Source: Cryptosporangium arvum DSM 44712 (GTDB taxonomy: Bacteria; Actinomycetota; Actinomycetes; Mycobacteriales; Cryptosporangiaceae). Taken from it: DNA of 64,000 nt. Shown here one piece after another: positions 16,443 to 25,832 of the stretch. The stretch spans positions 1,426,001-1,490,000 of the forward strand of contig NZ_KK073874.1 of the NCBI RefSeq assembly GCF_000585375.1, given 5' to 3'. The notes beneath the pieces were generated by a model. It ran no database searches, was not told the origin of the DNA, and saw only the letters and a program-made list of their open reading frames with translations. Each line of letters starts with the position of its first letter. Position 1 is the first letter of the stretch. Both the position numbers and the translations under genes were made by a program.

Positions 16443-18476
16443 ATGGAATCCCCGGAGTCAGCGGGGCTTCCGACGGAGCGCTCCCCGGACCTCCTGCTCG
16501 GGCGGTTGGAACTCGCCCTCGACGCGTCCGGCATCGGCTCGTTCGACTGGCACCTCGCCACCGACGAACTGATCTGGGACGACCGGCTGTGCCGTCTCTT
16601 CGGCGTCGACCCGGACACGTTCGGCCGACGCATCGCGTCCTTCTACGACGGGCTGCACCCGGCTGATCGCATCCGGGTCCGGGCGCTCATCGAGCGTGCG
16701 ATCGACGAGGTCGGCGAGTACCGGGCCGAGTACCGGGTGCTCCGCCCGGACGGCGAGACCCGCTGGGTCGAGGCCAGGGGGCGCGTGTTCGCCGACGCCG
16801 ACGGGCGGCCCGAGCGTCTGATCGGCGTCGCCACCGACTTCACCGACCGCCACCAGGCCTGGCAGCGCCAGCAGGACGCCGCCCGGGCCGAGTGGGAGCG
16901 CGCCGCGCTGATGACCGCGGTGACCCGCGCGCTGGCCGAGGCGCTGACGCTCAAGGACGTCACCCAGGTCCTCACCGGGACGCTGCGCGGCGCGATCGGC
17001 GCGTCCGCGCTCGGCGTCGTGCTGATGGAGGCCGACCGCCTGCGGGTCGTCGACGCGGTCGGATACGACCCGCTGGTGGTCGCGGACTTCGACGGCGTCG
17101 CACTGACCGACCCGCGCCCGCTCGCCGAGGCGGTGCGTACCCGTGCGCCGCTGTTCGCCGGAGACGCCGAGCAGTTCGCCGCCCGCTGGCCGGGCGCCGC
17201 CGAGGTCGGCGGCTCGGCCTGGGCGTACCTGCCGATGATCGCCAGTGGCCGGCCGGTCGGCGGGTTCGCGGTGCGCTGGGACAAGCCCCAGCCGTTCACC
17301 TCCGACGACCGGACGCTGCTCGTGGCGCTCGGGGGCCTGGCCGCCCAGTCGTTCGAGCGTGCGCGCCTCTACGACGCCGAGCACGAACTCGCCGCCGGCC
17401 TGCAGCGGGTCATGCTGCCCCGCCGCACCGACGGCATCCGTGGCGTCTCCACCGCCTGTCGCTACCTGCCCAGCACCGACGGTCTGCAGGTCGGCGGCGA
17501 CTGGTACGACGTGATCGCGCTGCCGTCCGGCCACATCGGGCTGGTGGTCGGCGATGTCGAGGGGCACACGGCGCACGCCGCCGCGGTGATGGGCCAGCTC
17601 CGGATCGGGGTCCGCGCGTACGCGGCCGAGGGGCACCGCCCCGAAGAGGTGATGGCGCGGACCAACCGGCTCCTGGTCGACCTGGAAACCCGCCTCCTCG
17701 CGACGTGCTGCTACGTCACTCTCGACCCGGCCACCGGCGACGGCGTCGTCGTGCGGGCCGGGCACCCGCCGCCGCTCGTCGTCCGCGCGAACGGTGGGGT
17801 GGAGCTGGTCGAGTCCGCCGGCGGCCTGATCCTCGGCGTACAGGACGCCGAGTACCGGACCATGGCGATCCACATCGGGCCGGGCGACGCGCTGGTCCTG
17901 GTCACCGACGGCCTGATCGAGACACCGGGGCTCACCATCGACGCCGGGCTGCGGTCGCTCGCCGAGCTGGCCGCGGCCGGTGCCGGGGAGAGCGCCGAGC
18001 ACCTCGCCGATCGCATCGTCGCGCCGGTGGGACCGGCCGGGCACCGCTTCGACGACGTCGCGGTCGTCGTCGCCCGCCGCGATCTCGGCGACGAGAGCCG
18101 GATCGACGAGGCGCGGCACGCGATCGTCCGCGGTGCGCAGGGCGCGATCGGCCGGTCGCGTGCGTTCGTCGGCCGGACGCTCACCAGGTGGGGCTTCGGC
18201 GAGATCGTCGTCGAGCAGGCGGTGCTGTGCGCGTCCGAGCTGGTCACGAACGCGATCCGGCACGGCGAAGGGCTGGTGGAGCTCGCGTTGATCCGCTACC
18301 CCGACCGCGTCCGCCTGGTGGTCGAGGACGACTCCCCGCGCCCGCCGCGGGTCGTGAAGGCGCCGGCCACCAGCACCGGGGGTCGAGGGCTCGACGTCGT
18401 CGAACGCCTCTCGGTGGCCTGGGGCTCGGAGGCGCGCGGGACCGGCAAGATCGTCTGGGCCGAGTTCACGATGTGA
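16443..18476 (+). CDS. PAS-GAF-PP2C (SpoIIE/RsbU) phosphatase with HATPase anti-sigma module
   Basis: 677-residue cytoplasmic regulator combining sensing, phosphatase and kinase modules. A PAS/PAC domain (about 20-135: GIGSFDWHLATDELIWDD, then VEARGRVFADADGRPE) is followed by GAF (about 150-300), a PP2C SpoIIE domain (about 315-520: GGDWYDVIALPSGHIGLVVG with metal-binding Asp, GHPPPLVV, LVTDGLIE) and a C-terminal RsbW-like HATPase (about 560-677: CASELVTNAIRHGEG, then GGRGLDVVERLS). Such proteins dephosphorylate anti-anti-sigma factors and may phosphorylate them in turn. ATG 16443 has AGGAGGAGAA upstream, although the frame is open further. It overlaps the convergent DUF429 gene by 11 bases. 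Confidence 0.92.
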   Translation: MESPESAGLPTERSPDLLLGRLELALDASGIGSFDWHLATDELIWDDRLCRLFGVDPDTFGRRIASFYDGLHPADRIRVRALIERAIDEVGEYRAEYRVLRPDGETRWVEARGRVFADADGRPERLIGVATDFTDRHQAWQRQQDAARAEWERAALMTAVTRALAEALTLKDVTQVLTGTLRGAIGASALGVVLMEADRLRVVDAVGYDPLVVADFDGVALTDPRPLAEAVRTRAPLFAGDAEQFAARWPGAAEVGGSAWAYLPMIASGRPVGGFAVRWDKPQPFTSDDRTLLVALGGLAAQSFERARLYDAEHELAAGLQRVMLPRRTDGIRGVSTACRYLPSTDGLQVGGDWYDVIALPSGHIGLVVGDVEGHTAHAAAVMGQLRIGVRAYAAEGHRPEEVMARTNRLLVDLETRLLATCCYVTLDPATGDGVVVRAGHPPPLVVRANGGVELVESAGGLILGVQDAEYRTMAIHIGPGDALVLVTDGLIETPGLTIDAGLRSLAELAAAGAGESAEHLADRIVAPVGPAGHRFDDVAVVVARRDLGDESRIDEARHAIVRGAQGAIGRSRAFVGRTLTRWGFGEIVVEQAVLCASELVTNAIRHGEGLVELALIRYPDRVRLVVEDDSPRPPRVVKAPATSTGGRGLDVVERLSVAWGSEARGTGKIVWAEFTM

Positions 18477-19206
18477 TCGGGTCCAGCTCGTCGAGCGGAC
18501 CGGTGGGGAGGGCGATCCAGCCCTCCTTGGCCGCTGCTGCGGCGTCCTCGGGCAGCGGCGGGTGGGTGAGGCCCAGGGCGGCTGCGCGGGCGGTGAGGCC
18601 GGCCAGGACGGCGTCCAGGGCGTGGTCGGAGGCTCGGCACAGCGGTTCGTGCGGTCCGAGGTCCAGCCAGGGCGCCCGGGCAAGGAGCTCGTCGACCAAG
18701 GCATGCCGCGCCGGGGCGTTCGCGGTGCCCTTGTAGCGGCGGTGCGGCAGGCCCCAGCACTTCAGCGAACCGGCCGGGTACGCCTCGACCACGACCCGGT
18801 CCACCCGGACCCCGTCCGCGGCGAGCCGCGCGAGGATCCCGGCGCACCGCAGCGCCGGGTGCGCGATCCGGTCGGCCGCGACGCTCAGCGGCACCAGGCC
18901 CAGGCGTTCACGCACGACCTCGTCGGTGCGGCGGTACGCGAGCCGCCGCCGCCAGGCCTTGTCGGTGCGGACCGGCGGCTCGAACGTTCCGGCCGACCAG
19001 GCCACCAGGAACCGCACGAACTCCGTCGGCCAGCCCAGCGGGCAGTCGATGCCGGTTCGGGTCGCGCCGCGTACGGCGTCCACCAGGACGTCGTCGGTAA
19101 TCGAGACCTGAACGTGATGCACCCGCGCGCCGGACGGCGCCCAATCGATCGTGGCGAGCGCCGTAGTGGCGGCCTCGGCCGCCAGATCCACCCCGAGAGT
19201 CCGCAC
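18466..19206 (-). CDS. DUF429 protein
   Basis: 246-residue protein of the DUF429 family, predicted RNase H-like fold. LGVDLAAEAATTALATIDW forms the first strand with its Asp, GIDCPLGWPTEFVRFL the second conserved segment, and VVEAYPAGSLKCWG then ASDHALDAVLAGLTA the later acidic positions. The family is widespread in bacteria without an assigned reaction. It converges on, and overlaps by 11 bases, the SpoIIE gene. No partner gene is evident. Confidence 0.85.
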   Translation of the reverse strand: MRTLGVDLAAEAATTALATIDWAPSGARVHHVQVSITDDVLVDAVRGATRTGIDCPLGWPTEFVRFLVAWSAGTFEPPVRTDKAWRRRLAYRRTDEVVRERLGLVPLSVAADRIAHPALRCAGILARLAADGVRVDRVVVEAYPAGSLKCWGLPHRRYKGTANAPARHALVDELLARAPWLDLGPHEPLCRASDHALDAVLAGLTARAAALGLTHPPLPEDAAAAAKEGWIALPTGPLDELDPITS

Positions 19207-19304
19207 CGCACCACCGTACGGACGGCGGCGGGGATGCAGCGGGGCTGCTACGGAGAGTATTCAGATCGTGCCTTCTGCGCGCTAAGCTGTTCGCTCGGGC
19301 GCGG

Positions 19305-19377
19305 TGCCCTCGGCAGGACTCGAACCTGCGACCAAGTGCTTAGAAGGCACCTGCTCTATCCACTGAGCTACGAGGGC
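19305..19377 (-). tRNA. tRNA-Arg (anticodon TCT)
   Basis: A 73-base cloverleaf reads from 19377 to 19305: acceptor GCCCTCG with CGAGGGC, discriminator A, anticodon loop CTTCTAA (TCT, reading AGA), T-loop GTTCGAGTC. CCA is not encoded. Confidence 0.95.
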
Positions 19378-19516
19378 ATGGCGCGGGAGCAGGATCAGTC
19401 GACGGCCCCCGCCGTGCCCCACCGGTCCCCGCTATCTCGGAGAGCAGAGTAACCCGCAGGTCAGAGCAGTGCTCGGGGATCTGGAGGGACACACCCGACG
19501 CGTCTCCTGCCATCCG

Positions 19517-19534
19517 CGTCAGTTGATACTGACG
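19517..19534. promoter_or_regulatory. Inverted repeat CGTCAGT/ACTGACG
   Basis: CGTCAGT (19517-19523), TGAT, ACTGACG (19528-19534). It lies in the 243-base gene-free stretch between tRNA-Arg and the 28-residue peptide gene. Either an operator or a small terminator for that peptide's transcript is possible. Confidence 0.35.
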
Positions 19535-19620
19535 GACAGCCCGGGTCGTGCTTTTCCATCAGGTTACTAACCCATTTGTCCCGGGCGCCGATCCCCGCGC
19601 TTTTCGACACGTGACTACTG

Positions 19621-19707
19621 TCAGTGTGCGGAAGCGTTGATAACGGTGATGGTCAGGATCCAGGCCAGCATGAGGACGGCAGCGAACGGAACGGTGACCT
19701 TGCTCAT
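19621..19707 (-). CDS. 28-residue single-helix membrane peptide
   Basis: A very short gene: MSKVTVPFAAVLMLAWILTI and an eight-residue tail. A Lys near the N-terminus is followed by one hydrophobic helix of about 21 residues, so it should insert in the membrane. AGGGGG lies six bases before the ATG, good spacing for a ribosome site, and the flanking DNA has no longer plausible gene. Function is unknown; such peptides often bind and tune a larger membrane protein. The diguanylate cyclase gene on the same strand ends 326 bases upstream, too far to assume one operon. Confidence 0.5.
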   Translation of the reverse strand: MSKVTVPFAAVLMLAWILTITVINASAH

Positions 19708-20033
19708 GGGGAACCCCCTGCGCGGATCGAGAACGAACGATGGCTCGTCGACCCGGCACTGCGCACTGCGGCACTGACGTTCGAAGTCAGGGAGGGAAGT
19801 CAACACCTCAGCCGCGGATCGCGTGCCGGGTATGACTACTGGAGGGATCGTTCGATGACACGACGACCACCTCCTCGACCTCGGCGTTTGACCCGCGGCG
19901 AAGGCTACACGCTTTGCGCTGCGAGCGCACATCGATGCTGGTCAGGGTCAGAATCCGTGCCGTGTCGACGGTCACCATGTCCTTTGTGGATAGTACGAGT
20001 GACCCCTCGGCCGGACGGGGGAACAACCCATGG
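19708..20033. other. Gene-free stretch between diguanylate cyclase and membrane-peptide genes
   Basis: 326 bases with only short open frames of atypical codon use. It should hold the terminator of the diguanylate cyclase gene and the promoter of the 28-residue peptide, but I can point to neither with confidence. Confidence 0.4.
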
Positions 20034-21464
20034 TCAGCGGGTGAAGAGACCCGACGGCGTCGCGACGCGATTCCGGCCCGCTTCCTTACAGGTGTAAAGA
20101 AGTTTGTCGGCCAGCAGAACGAGATCCGACGACGTGCTCACGTTCGCCGGCAGCGTCGCGACACCCACCGAAACCGTGGTCGTGATCGACGTGTCGCCCG
20201 GGACCGCGATCGGGGTGGCCTCCACCGCCGCCCGGATCCGTTCCGCGATCATCGACGCGTCGACCGGGGAGGCCCCGGGCAGCAGCACCGCGAACTCCTC
20301 GCCGCCGTAGCGGGCCACGACGTCGCCGGTACGGACACACTTCCGGAGCCGCTCGGCGATCTCCACCAGGACCAGATCGCCGACGCCGTGGCCGTAGCGG
20401 TCGTTGATCCGCTTGAAGTGGTCGACGTCGAGCAGCAGCAGCGCGACCGGCCGGGCGTCCCGCTCCGCTCGGCCGACCTCGATGTCCAGCGTCTCGTCGA
20501 AGAAGCGGCGGGTGCGCAACCGGGTGAGCCCGTCGGTGATCGCCAACTGCCGCTGCACGTCCACCTGGTGCCCGAGCCGGGCCACGACCAGCAGGAACAG
20601 CACCGCGCAGGTGCTCGCGACGAGATAGACGTGGAGCGGGGCTTCGCGGACGTGCTGGACGACGAGCGTGGCCGGCGCCAGCACCGACGCGCCCGCGAGC
20701 AGCGCCAACCGGGGGCTGCTGACCAGGGGCGGAGCGGCCGGGGCCTGGACGTCCACGGTGCGCATCGACGGGTGGAGCGCGGAGGCGGCCAGCAGGGTCG
20801 AGGACGCCATCCAGATCAGGTCGAGCCGGCCGCCCGCCTGGTAGGTACCGGCGTTCACCTGGAGCGCGTAGAGGGCGTCGGCCGTGAACAACGCGGCCAG
20901 GTAGCCGGCGAGCAGACGCAGAGCGACCGGCCGGTCGCCGGCGCCGAGCAGGAGCCGGGCGGCGACGACGAGCATCAGCAGGTCGCTCGCCGGGTAGCTC
21001 GCCGCGACCACGGAACCGGCGAGCGTCGTGCCGGACGCGGCCGCCGGTGTGATCAGGAACACCCAGGACAGGAGCGCCGCGGAGGCGGTCACGATGGCGG
21101 CGTCGACGATGCTCGGGATGTCCCAGCCGGGGGTGCGCGACCGCACGAGCAGGAGCAACCCGGCCGCGGAGAGCGGGTACTGCGCGAGGTAGAAAGCATC
21201 GGCGACGCTCGGGAACGGGAGCGGGGCGACCAGCGCCGGCCAGCCGAAGAAGATGCCGTCCGCGCACGTCGCGGCGGCCTGACCGGCTCCCAGCAGCCAC
21301 CAGCCGAGGCGGACGCGTGGCCGGTGGAGGCGCACGGCCACGAACACCGTCACCGCCGCCGCCGCGCTCACCGCGGTGTACAGGGCGGCGTGTACGAGAT
21401 CGGGCAGGTCGAACGCGTAGACGCCGATGATGGCGGCGCCGACGAGAAGCGCGGTCACCCACAT
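20034..21464 (-). CDS. Membrane diguanylate cyclase (GGDEF)
   Basis: 476-residue enzyme making cyclic-di-GMP from two GTP. The first 300 residues form about eight to nine hydrophobic helices, a membrane sensor of unknown ligand. The GGDEF domain (about 305-470) has LAITDGLTRLRTRRFFDE, LLLLDVDHFKRINDRYGHGVGD and the active signature RYGGEEF, so it is predicted catalytically active. An inhibitory RxxD motif four residues before GGEEF is not evident. No EAL domain is present. Its ATG overlaps, on the opposite strand, an alternative upstream start of the coiled-coil gene, so the two promoters are back to back. Confidence 0.93.
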   Translation of the reverse strand: MWVTALLVGAAIIGVYAFDLPDLVHAALYTAVSAAAAVTVFVAVRLHRPRVRLGWWLLGAGQAAATCADGIFFGWPALVAPLPFPSVADAFYLAQYPLSAAGLLLLVRSRTPGWDIPSIVDAAIVTASAALLSWVFLITPAAASGTTLAGSVVAASYPASDLLMLVVAARLLLGAGDRPVALRLLAGYLAALFTADALYALQVNAGTYQAGGRLDLIWMASSTLLAASALHPSMRTVDVQAPAAPPLVSSPRLALLAGASVLAPATLVVQHVREAPLHVYLVASTCAVLFLLVVARLGHQVDVQRQLAITDGLTRLRTRRFFDETLDIEVGRAERDARPVALLLLDVDHFKRINDRYGHGVGDLVLVEIAERLRKCVRTGDVVARYGGEEFAVLLPGASPVDASMIAERIRAAVEATPIAVPGDTSITTTVSVGVATLPANVSTSSDLVLLADKLLYTCKEAGRNRVATPSGLFTR

Positions 21465-21510
21465 GCTTTATTCGTCGGCGGGCGTTGCCCTGGGTGGCAT
21501 TGTTCTTGGC

Positions 21511-22383
21511 GTGTCTTTGGATGACATCGCTGACGAGCTGTACGGGCTCGATCCCGCCTCGTTCACCGCCGCGCGTCTCGCGCGTGAGAAGGAGGCCAGG
21601 GCGGCCGGTGACCGCGACCTCGCGGCGCAGATCAAAGGCCTGCGGAAACCGTCGATGTCGGCCTGGCTGACCAACCAGCTCATGCGGGAGCGGCGAGAGC
21701 AGATCGAGCCGCTGCTGGCGCTGGGGGAGCAGCTGCGTGAACTCCAGGCGTCGGTGAGCGCCGAGCAACTGCGTGCGCTGACCCAGCAGCGCCACCGGCT
21801 GGTGTACGCGGTGGCCCAGGAAGCGCGGTCGCTGGGGCACGAGCGCGGGCAGCAGATCACCGACGCGGTGGCCCGCGAGCTGGAGCAGACGCTGCACGCG
21901 GCGCTGGGGGACCCGGCCGCGGCCGAGGCGGTGCGCAGCGGTCGGCTGGTCAGCGGGTTGCAGTACGCGGGGTTCGGGCCGGTGGGGTCGGCGCAGGCGG
22001 CTCCGGCCCCCCGGCCGGCGGCTCCGGCCCGCCAGGACGACCTCGCCGCGAAGCGCAAGGAGCGGTCCGAGCAGCTGCAGAAGGCGCGAGCCGAGGCGCA
22101 GGAGGTGCTCGACCGGGCCCGGGCCTCACTCGTGGACGCGGAGGCGTCCCGGGACGAGGCGGCCTCCGCCGCGGCCGAGGCCGAGGAGCGGTTCACCGAG
22201 GCGCGGGACCGCGTCGACCAGCTCAAGCTCGACCTGGACGACGCGGAAGAGGCCGCGAACGCGGCCGACCACGAGCTGAAGGCCGCGCGCCGGACCGCCG
22301 AGCACGCGCGGAAGGCGGCGCAGCTGGCCGCCCAGCGCGTGACCGGCGCCGAGTACCGCCTGAACGAGCTGCCGGAGCCGTGA
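21511..22383 (+). CDS. Coiled-coil protein of an actinobacterial hypothetical family
   Basis: About 290 residues. The N-terminal domain starts SLDDIADELYGLDPASFTAA, with EARAAGDRDLAAQIKGLRKP next, a block I recall from many actinobacterial hypothetical proteins. From about residue 185 on it is a long Ala/Glu/Arg coiled coil (SEQLQKARAEAQEVLDRARA and similar heptads). No enzyme motif or membrane helix is seen. The GTG at 21511 matches where homologues begin; ATG 21463 is an upstream alternative. DNA binding or a structural role is possible but unsupported. Confidence 0.72.
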   Translation: MSLDDIADELYGLDPASFTAARLAREKEARAAGDRDLAAQIKGLRKPSMSAWLTNQLMRERREQIEPLLALGEQLRELQASVSAEQLRALTQQRHRLVYAVAQEARSLGHERGQQITDAVARELEQTLHAALGDPAAAEAVRSGRLVSGLQYAGFGPVGSAQAAPAPRPAAPARQDDLAAKRKERSEQLQKARAEAQEVLDRARASLVDAEASRDEAASAAAEAEERFTEARDRVDQLKLDLDDAEEAANAADHELKAARRTAEHARKAAQLAAQRVTGAEYRLNELPEP

Positions 22384-22384
22384 A

Positions 22385-23500
22385 TCAGACGACGGCCGCC
22401 GCCTGGGACGCGATCTCGGATTCCTCGTCGGTGGGGATCACCAGCACCTGGATCGGGCCGGTGCCGATGCTCGTCGGTTCGCCGACCCCCACGGCGGCCC
22501 GGTTGGCGTCCTCGTCGAGCTCGATCCCGAGGTGGGAGAGCGGTCCGCAGACCTCGGCCCGCAACCGCCAGTCGTTCTCGCCGACCCCGGCGGTGAACAC
22601 CAGCGCCTGCACCCCGGGCACCACCGCGAGGAACGCACCGATGTACTTCCGGATGCGGTACGCGTAGACGTCGAGGGCTCGCTCGGCGTCCTCGTCGCCG
22701 TTCGCCGCCTTCTCGCGCACCGCACGCATGTCGGACGCTCCGGCGAGCCCCCGCAGCCCGCTCTTCTTCGTGAGGATGTCCTCGATCGCCGCCGGATCGA
22801 GACCGGCCCGGATCAGGTGGAACGGCACCGCCGGGTCGAGATCCCCGCTGCGGGTGCCCATCACCAGGCCCTCCAGCGGCGAGAGCCCCATCGAGGTGTC
22901 GACGCTGCGCCCGTCGCGCACCGCGGTGGCCGAGGCGCCGTTTCCGAGGTGGCAGATGATGAGGTTGTCGAGGTTCGCACGCCGGGTCACGTACTGGCAG
23001 CTGGTGCCGTGGAAGCCGTAGCGGCGAATCCCGTGCGTCTCCGCCAGGTCGAGCGGCAACGCGTACGTCGCCGCGACCGCCGGGATCGTCGCGTGGAAGG
23101 CGGTGTCGAACACCGCGACCTGCGGGACGTCCGGCAGCAGCTTGCGCAGCGCCCGGATGCCGGCCAGGTTGACCGGGTTGTGCAGCGGCGCGAGCGGCGA
23201 GAGCTCCTCGATGCCGGCTTCCACCTCGTCGTCGACGATCGTCGGTCCGGTGTACTTCGTGCCGCCGTGCACGACGCGGTGCCCGACCGCCAGCAGTTCG
23301 TCGAACTCGAGCTTCTCGAGCATCCAGGCCAGGGCGTCGTCGTGGTCCTTCGCCGCGCGCGTCTCCTCGTGCCCGTCGTGGCGGAGCCGGGCGTGATCGG
23401 AGCCGATCTCCTCGATCAGCCCCTTGATCGTCCGGTTCTCCGAGATCAGCTGGTACTTCAGCGACGACGAGCCCGAGTTGACGACGAGTACCGGTTTCAC
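22385..23500 (-). CDS. ackA: Acetate kinase
   Basis: 371-residue enzyme interconverting acetyl phosphate + ADP and acetate + ATP. The start LVVNSGSSSLKYQLI is the ASKHA phosphate-binding motif; GHRVVHGGTKYTGP, YGFHGTSCQYVTRRA and LIICHLGNGASATAV are all family signatures, and FTAGVGEN lies near the end. Length is slightly below the usual 400. It starts with GTG, overlapping the pta stop by four bases (GTGA), so it is translationally coupled in a pta-ackA operon for acetate overflow or uptake. Confidence 0.97.
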   Translation of the reverse strand: MKPVLVVNSGSSSLKYQLISENRTIKGLIEEIGSDHARLRHDGHEETRAAKDHDDALAWMLEKLEFDELLAVGHRVVHGGTKYTGPTIVDDEVEAGIEELSPLAPLHNPVNLAGIRALRKLLPDVPQVAVFDTAFHATIPAVAATYALPLDLAETHGIRRYGFHGTSCQYVTRRANLDNLIICHLGNGASATAVRDGRSVDTSMGLSPLEGLVMGTRSGDLDPAVPFHLIRAGLDPAAIEDILTKKSGLRGLAGASDMRAVREKAANGDEDAERALDVYAYRIRKYIGAFLAVVPGVQALVFTAGVGENDWRLRAEVCGPLSHLGIELDEDANRAAVGVGEPTSIGTGPIQVLVIPTDEESEIASQAAAVV

Positions 23501-25557
23501 CGCATTGCTCCCTGCGCCTGGACGGCCGTGATGGCGACCGTGTTCACGATGTCGGCGACCGTGCACCCGCGGGACAGGTCGTTCACCGGCCGACGCAGCC
23601 CCTGCAGCACCGGGCCCACCGCGATCGCCGACGCGGCGCGCTGCACGGCCTTGTACGTGGTGTTCCCGGTGTTCAGGTCGGGGAAGATCAGCACGGTCGC
23701 GTGCCCGGCGACCGGGTTGCCGGGCAGCTTCGCGGCCCCGACGGCCGGGTCGACGGCGGCGTCGTACTGGATCGGGCCGGCCAGGGGGAGGTCGGGGTGT
23801 TTCGCGCCGACCAGTTCGGTCGCGGCACGCACCTTGTCGACGTCGACTCCCGTTCCGGACTGACCGGTCGAGTACGACACCATCGCGACCTTCGGCTCCA
23901 CCCCGAACTTGACCGCGGTCTCGGCCGCGCAGACCGCGATGTCGGCGAGCTGGGCGGCGTCCGGATCCGGCACCACCGCGCAGTCGGCGAACACCAGCAC
24001 CTTCGTGGGCAGGCACATCAGGAACGCGCTGGAGACGAGCGAGACGTCGGGCAGCGTGCGGATCACCTCGAGCGCCGGCCGGATCGTGTGCGCGGTGGTG
24101 TGCGCGGCACCCGAGACCATGCCGTCGACCTCGCCCGCGTGCACGAGCATCGTGCCGAAGTACGACACGTCACCGACCACGTCGTACGCCATCGCCGGGG
24201 TGACGCCCTTGTGCGCGCGCAGCTCGGCGTAGGTCGTGGCGAACGCGTCGCGCAGGGGTGACGTCAGCGGATCGATGATCCGGACGTTCGTGACGTCGGT
24301 GCCGAGTTGGGTGGCTTTCGCGGTGATCTGCTCGACGTTGCCGAGGAGGACGAGGTCGGCGACCCCGCGCTGGGTGAGTTCCTCGGCGGCGAGCAGGATG
24401 CGGTCGTCGTCGCCCTCGGGGAGCACGATCGTCCGCTTGTCGGCGCGGGCACGGGCGATCAGCTGGGCGGAGAACATGTGCGGCGTGACGACGTCGGGCT
24501 TCGCCAGCTGGATGCGTGTGCGCAGCACTTCGGTGTCGACGTGGTCGGCGAACGCTCCGAGCGCGGCGGCGACCTTGCGCGCGCTGTCCGCCCGGAGCTG
24601 GCCGGTGAGGCCTTCGAGGCGGTGCAGGGTGGTGTACGTGTCGGCTTTCACCGCGATGACCGGCAGGCCCGAGGGTTCGAGCAGCTTCAGGCTGCGCTCG
24701 TCCGGGACGTGGCCGACGGTCAGGACGATGCCGGCCGGCGTCGGCAGGTCGGGACTCACCGCGGCGGCGGCCACCCCCACCGCCAGGTCGATGCGGTCAC
24801 CCGACGAGACGAGCAGCGTGCCGTCCTTGAGCAGCGGCAACACGGTCTGCAAGTAGGCCGAACCGGCCAGGTACGAGTCGACCTCCCGCTGCAGCGCCGG
24901 TCCGTCGCCGCTGAGCAACGTGCCGTCCAGCGCGGCGACGACCTCGGCGACCGTGAGCGCGGCCAGCACCGGCAGGTCGGGCACGACGTAGACCGGCGGG
25001 GTCGCGCAGGCCAGGTTCCCGTGCTCGGGGCCGGCGCGGTTGACGATCGTGGCGAGCACTTCGCAGCCGTGCGTCTTGAGCACCGCCGCGCCCTCGCGGA
25101 GCGCGGTGCTCACCGCGTCCGCGGTGCGGCTGTGCCCGGAGAGCACCTGGATGACCGGTGCTCCGAGGTTCGCGGCCAGGTCGGCGTTGAGGTCCAGCTC
25201 GACCGCCGGCGACGGACCGGTGAAGTCGGTGCCCACGCACAGCACGAAGTCGTAGCGCTCACGCAGGCGGGCGACGTGGTCGACGATCGCTTCGATCAGC
25301 TTCTGCGGGCCGCCCGCCTCGATCAGCTCCGCCGCCGTCGAATAGGTGAATGCGACCGCGTCGTCCTCGGCGATCTCGAGGTCGTAGCGCTGGCGGGCCA
25401 GCTCGACGATCGGATCGGGCCGGCTGTGATCGGGCACGACCGGGCGGAAGACCGCCAGCCTCCGCACGTCGGCGGCCAGCAGGTCGAGGAGGCCGAGCGC
25501 CACCGCTGACTTGCCCGAGCGTGGCTCCATCGACGTGAGATAGAGGATATCGGACAT
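23497..25557 (-). CDS. pta: Phosphate acetyltransferase, long form
   Basis: 686-residue enzyme transferring acetyl between CoA and phosphate. It is the long form: an N-terminal P-loop/DRTGG regulatory region (about 1-340; SMEPRSGKSAVALGLLDLLA) followed by the catalytic PTA_PTB domain (about 365-686; TIVLPEGDDDRILLAAEEL, SYSTGQSGTGVDVDKV, TVLIFPDLNTGNTTYKAV). GGAAGGA precedes the ATG. It is first in the two-gene operon with ackA. The N-terminal region suggests allosteric control, as in enterobacterial Pta. Confidence 0.96.
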   Translation of the reverse strand: MSDILYLTSMEPRSGKSAVALGLLDLLAADVRRLAVFRPVVPDHSRPDPIVELARQRYDLEIAEDDAVAFTYSTAAELIEAGGPQKLIEAIVDHVARLRERYDFVLCVGTDFTGPSPAVELDLNADLAANLGAPVIQVLSGHSRTADAVSTALREGAAVLKTHGCEVLATIVNRAGPEHGNLACATPPVYVVPDLPVLAALTVAEVVAALDGTLLSGDGPALQREVDSYLAGSAYLQTVLPLLKDGTLLVSSGDRIDLAVGVAAAAVSPDLPTPAGIVLTVGHVPDERSLKLLEPSGLPVIAVKADTYTTLHRLEGLTGQLRADSARKVAAALGAFADHVDTEVLRTRIQLAKPDVVTPHMFSAQLIARARADKRTIVLPEGDDDRILLAAEELTQRGVADLVLLGNVEQITAKATQLGTDVTNVRIIDPLTSPLRDAFATTYAELRAHKGVTPAMAYDVVGDVSYFGTMLVHAGEVDGMVSGAAHTTAHTIRPALEVIRTLPDVSLVSSAFLMCLPTKVLVFADCAVVPDPDAAQLADIAVCAAETAVKFGVEPKVAMVSYSTGQSGTGVDVDKVRAATELVGAKHPDLPLAGPIQYDAAVDPAVGAAKLPGNPVAGHATVLIFPDLNTGNTTYKAVQRAASAIAVGPVLQGLRRPVNDLSRGCTVADIVNTVAITAVQAQGAMR

Positions 25558-25832
25558 CTCGGTCCTTCCGGGTCGGTCTGATCGCAGCTTACGTTTCGGG
25601 CCGGGCCCGGGCCGAGTCGGCCCGGTGAACAGTTGGGTCAAGCGGTATTTCTTTCGGCGTAACCGCTTTCGGCGAAATTGCTCTGAGCGAACATTTGGTG
25701 GTGGGGGTCGGGTTGGCATTTAGCGTCTTACCCATGCCGAAAAATTCTGTTTCGACGTCGCGTCCCCGCGTTTCCGGCCGCGCGACGGACACCGTCCCGT
25801 ACTGGTCGACGCTGCCGGTGGTACGAGCATCC

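Noticed and set aside
19808-20026. 72-codon minus-strand ORF just after the diguanylate cyclase gene
   Set aside because: Codon use is unlike neighbouring genes, no ribosome site is clear and the composition is poorly protein-like.
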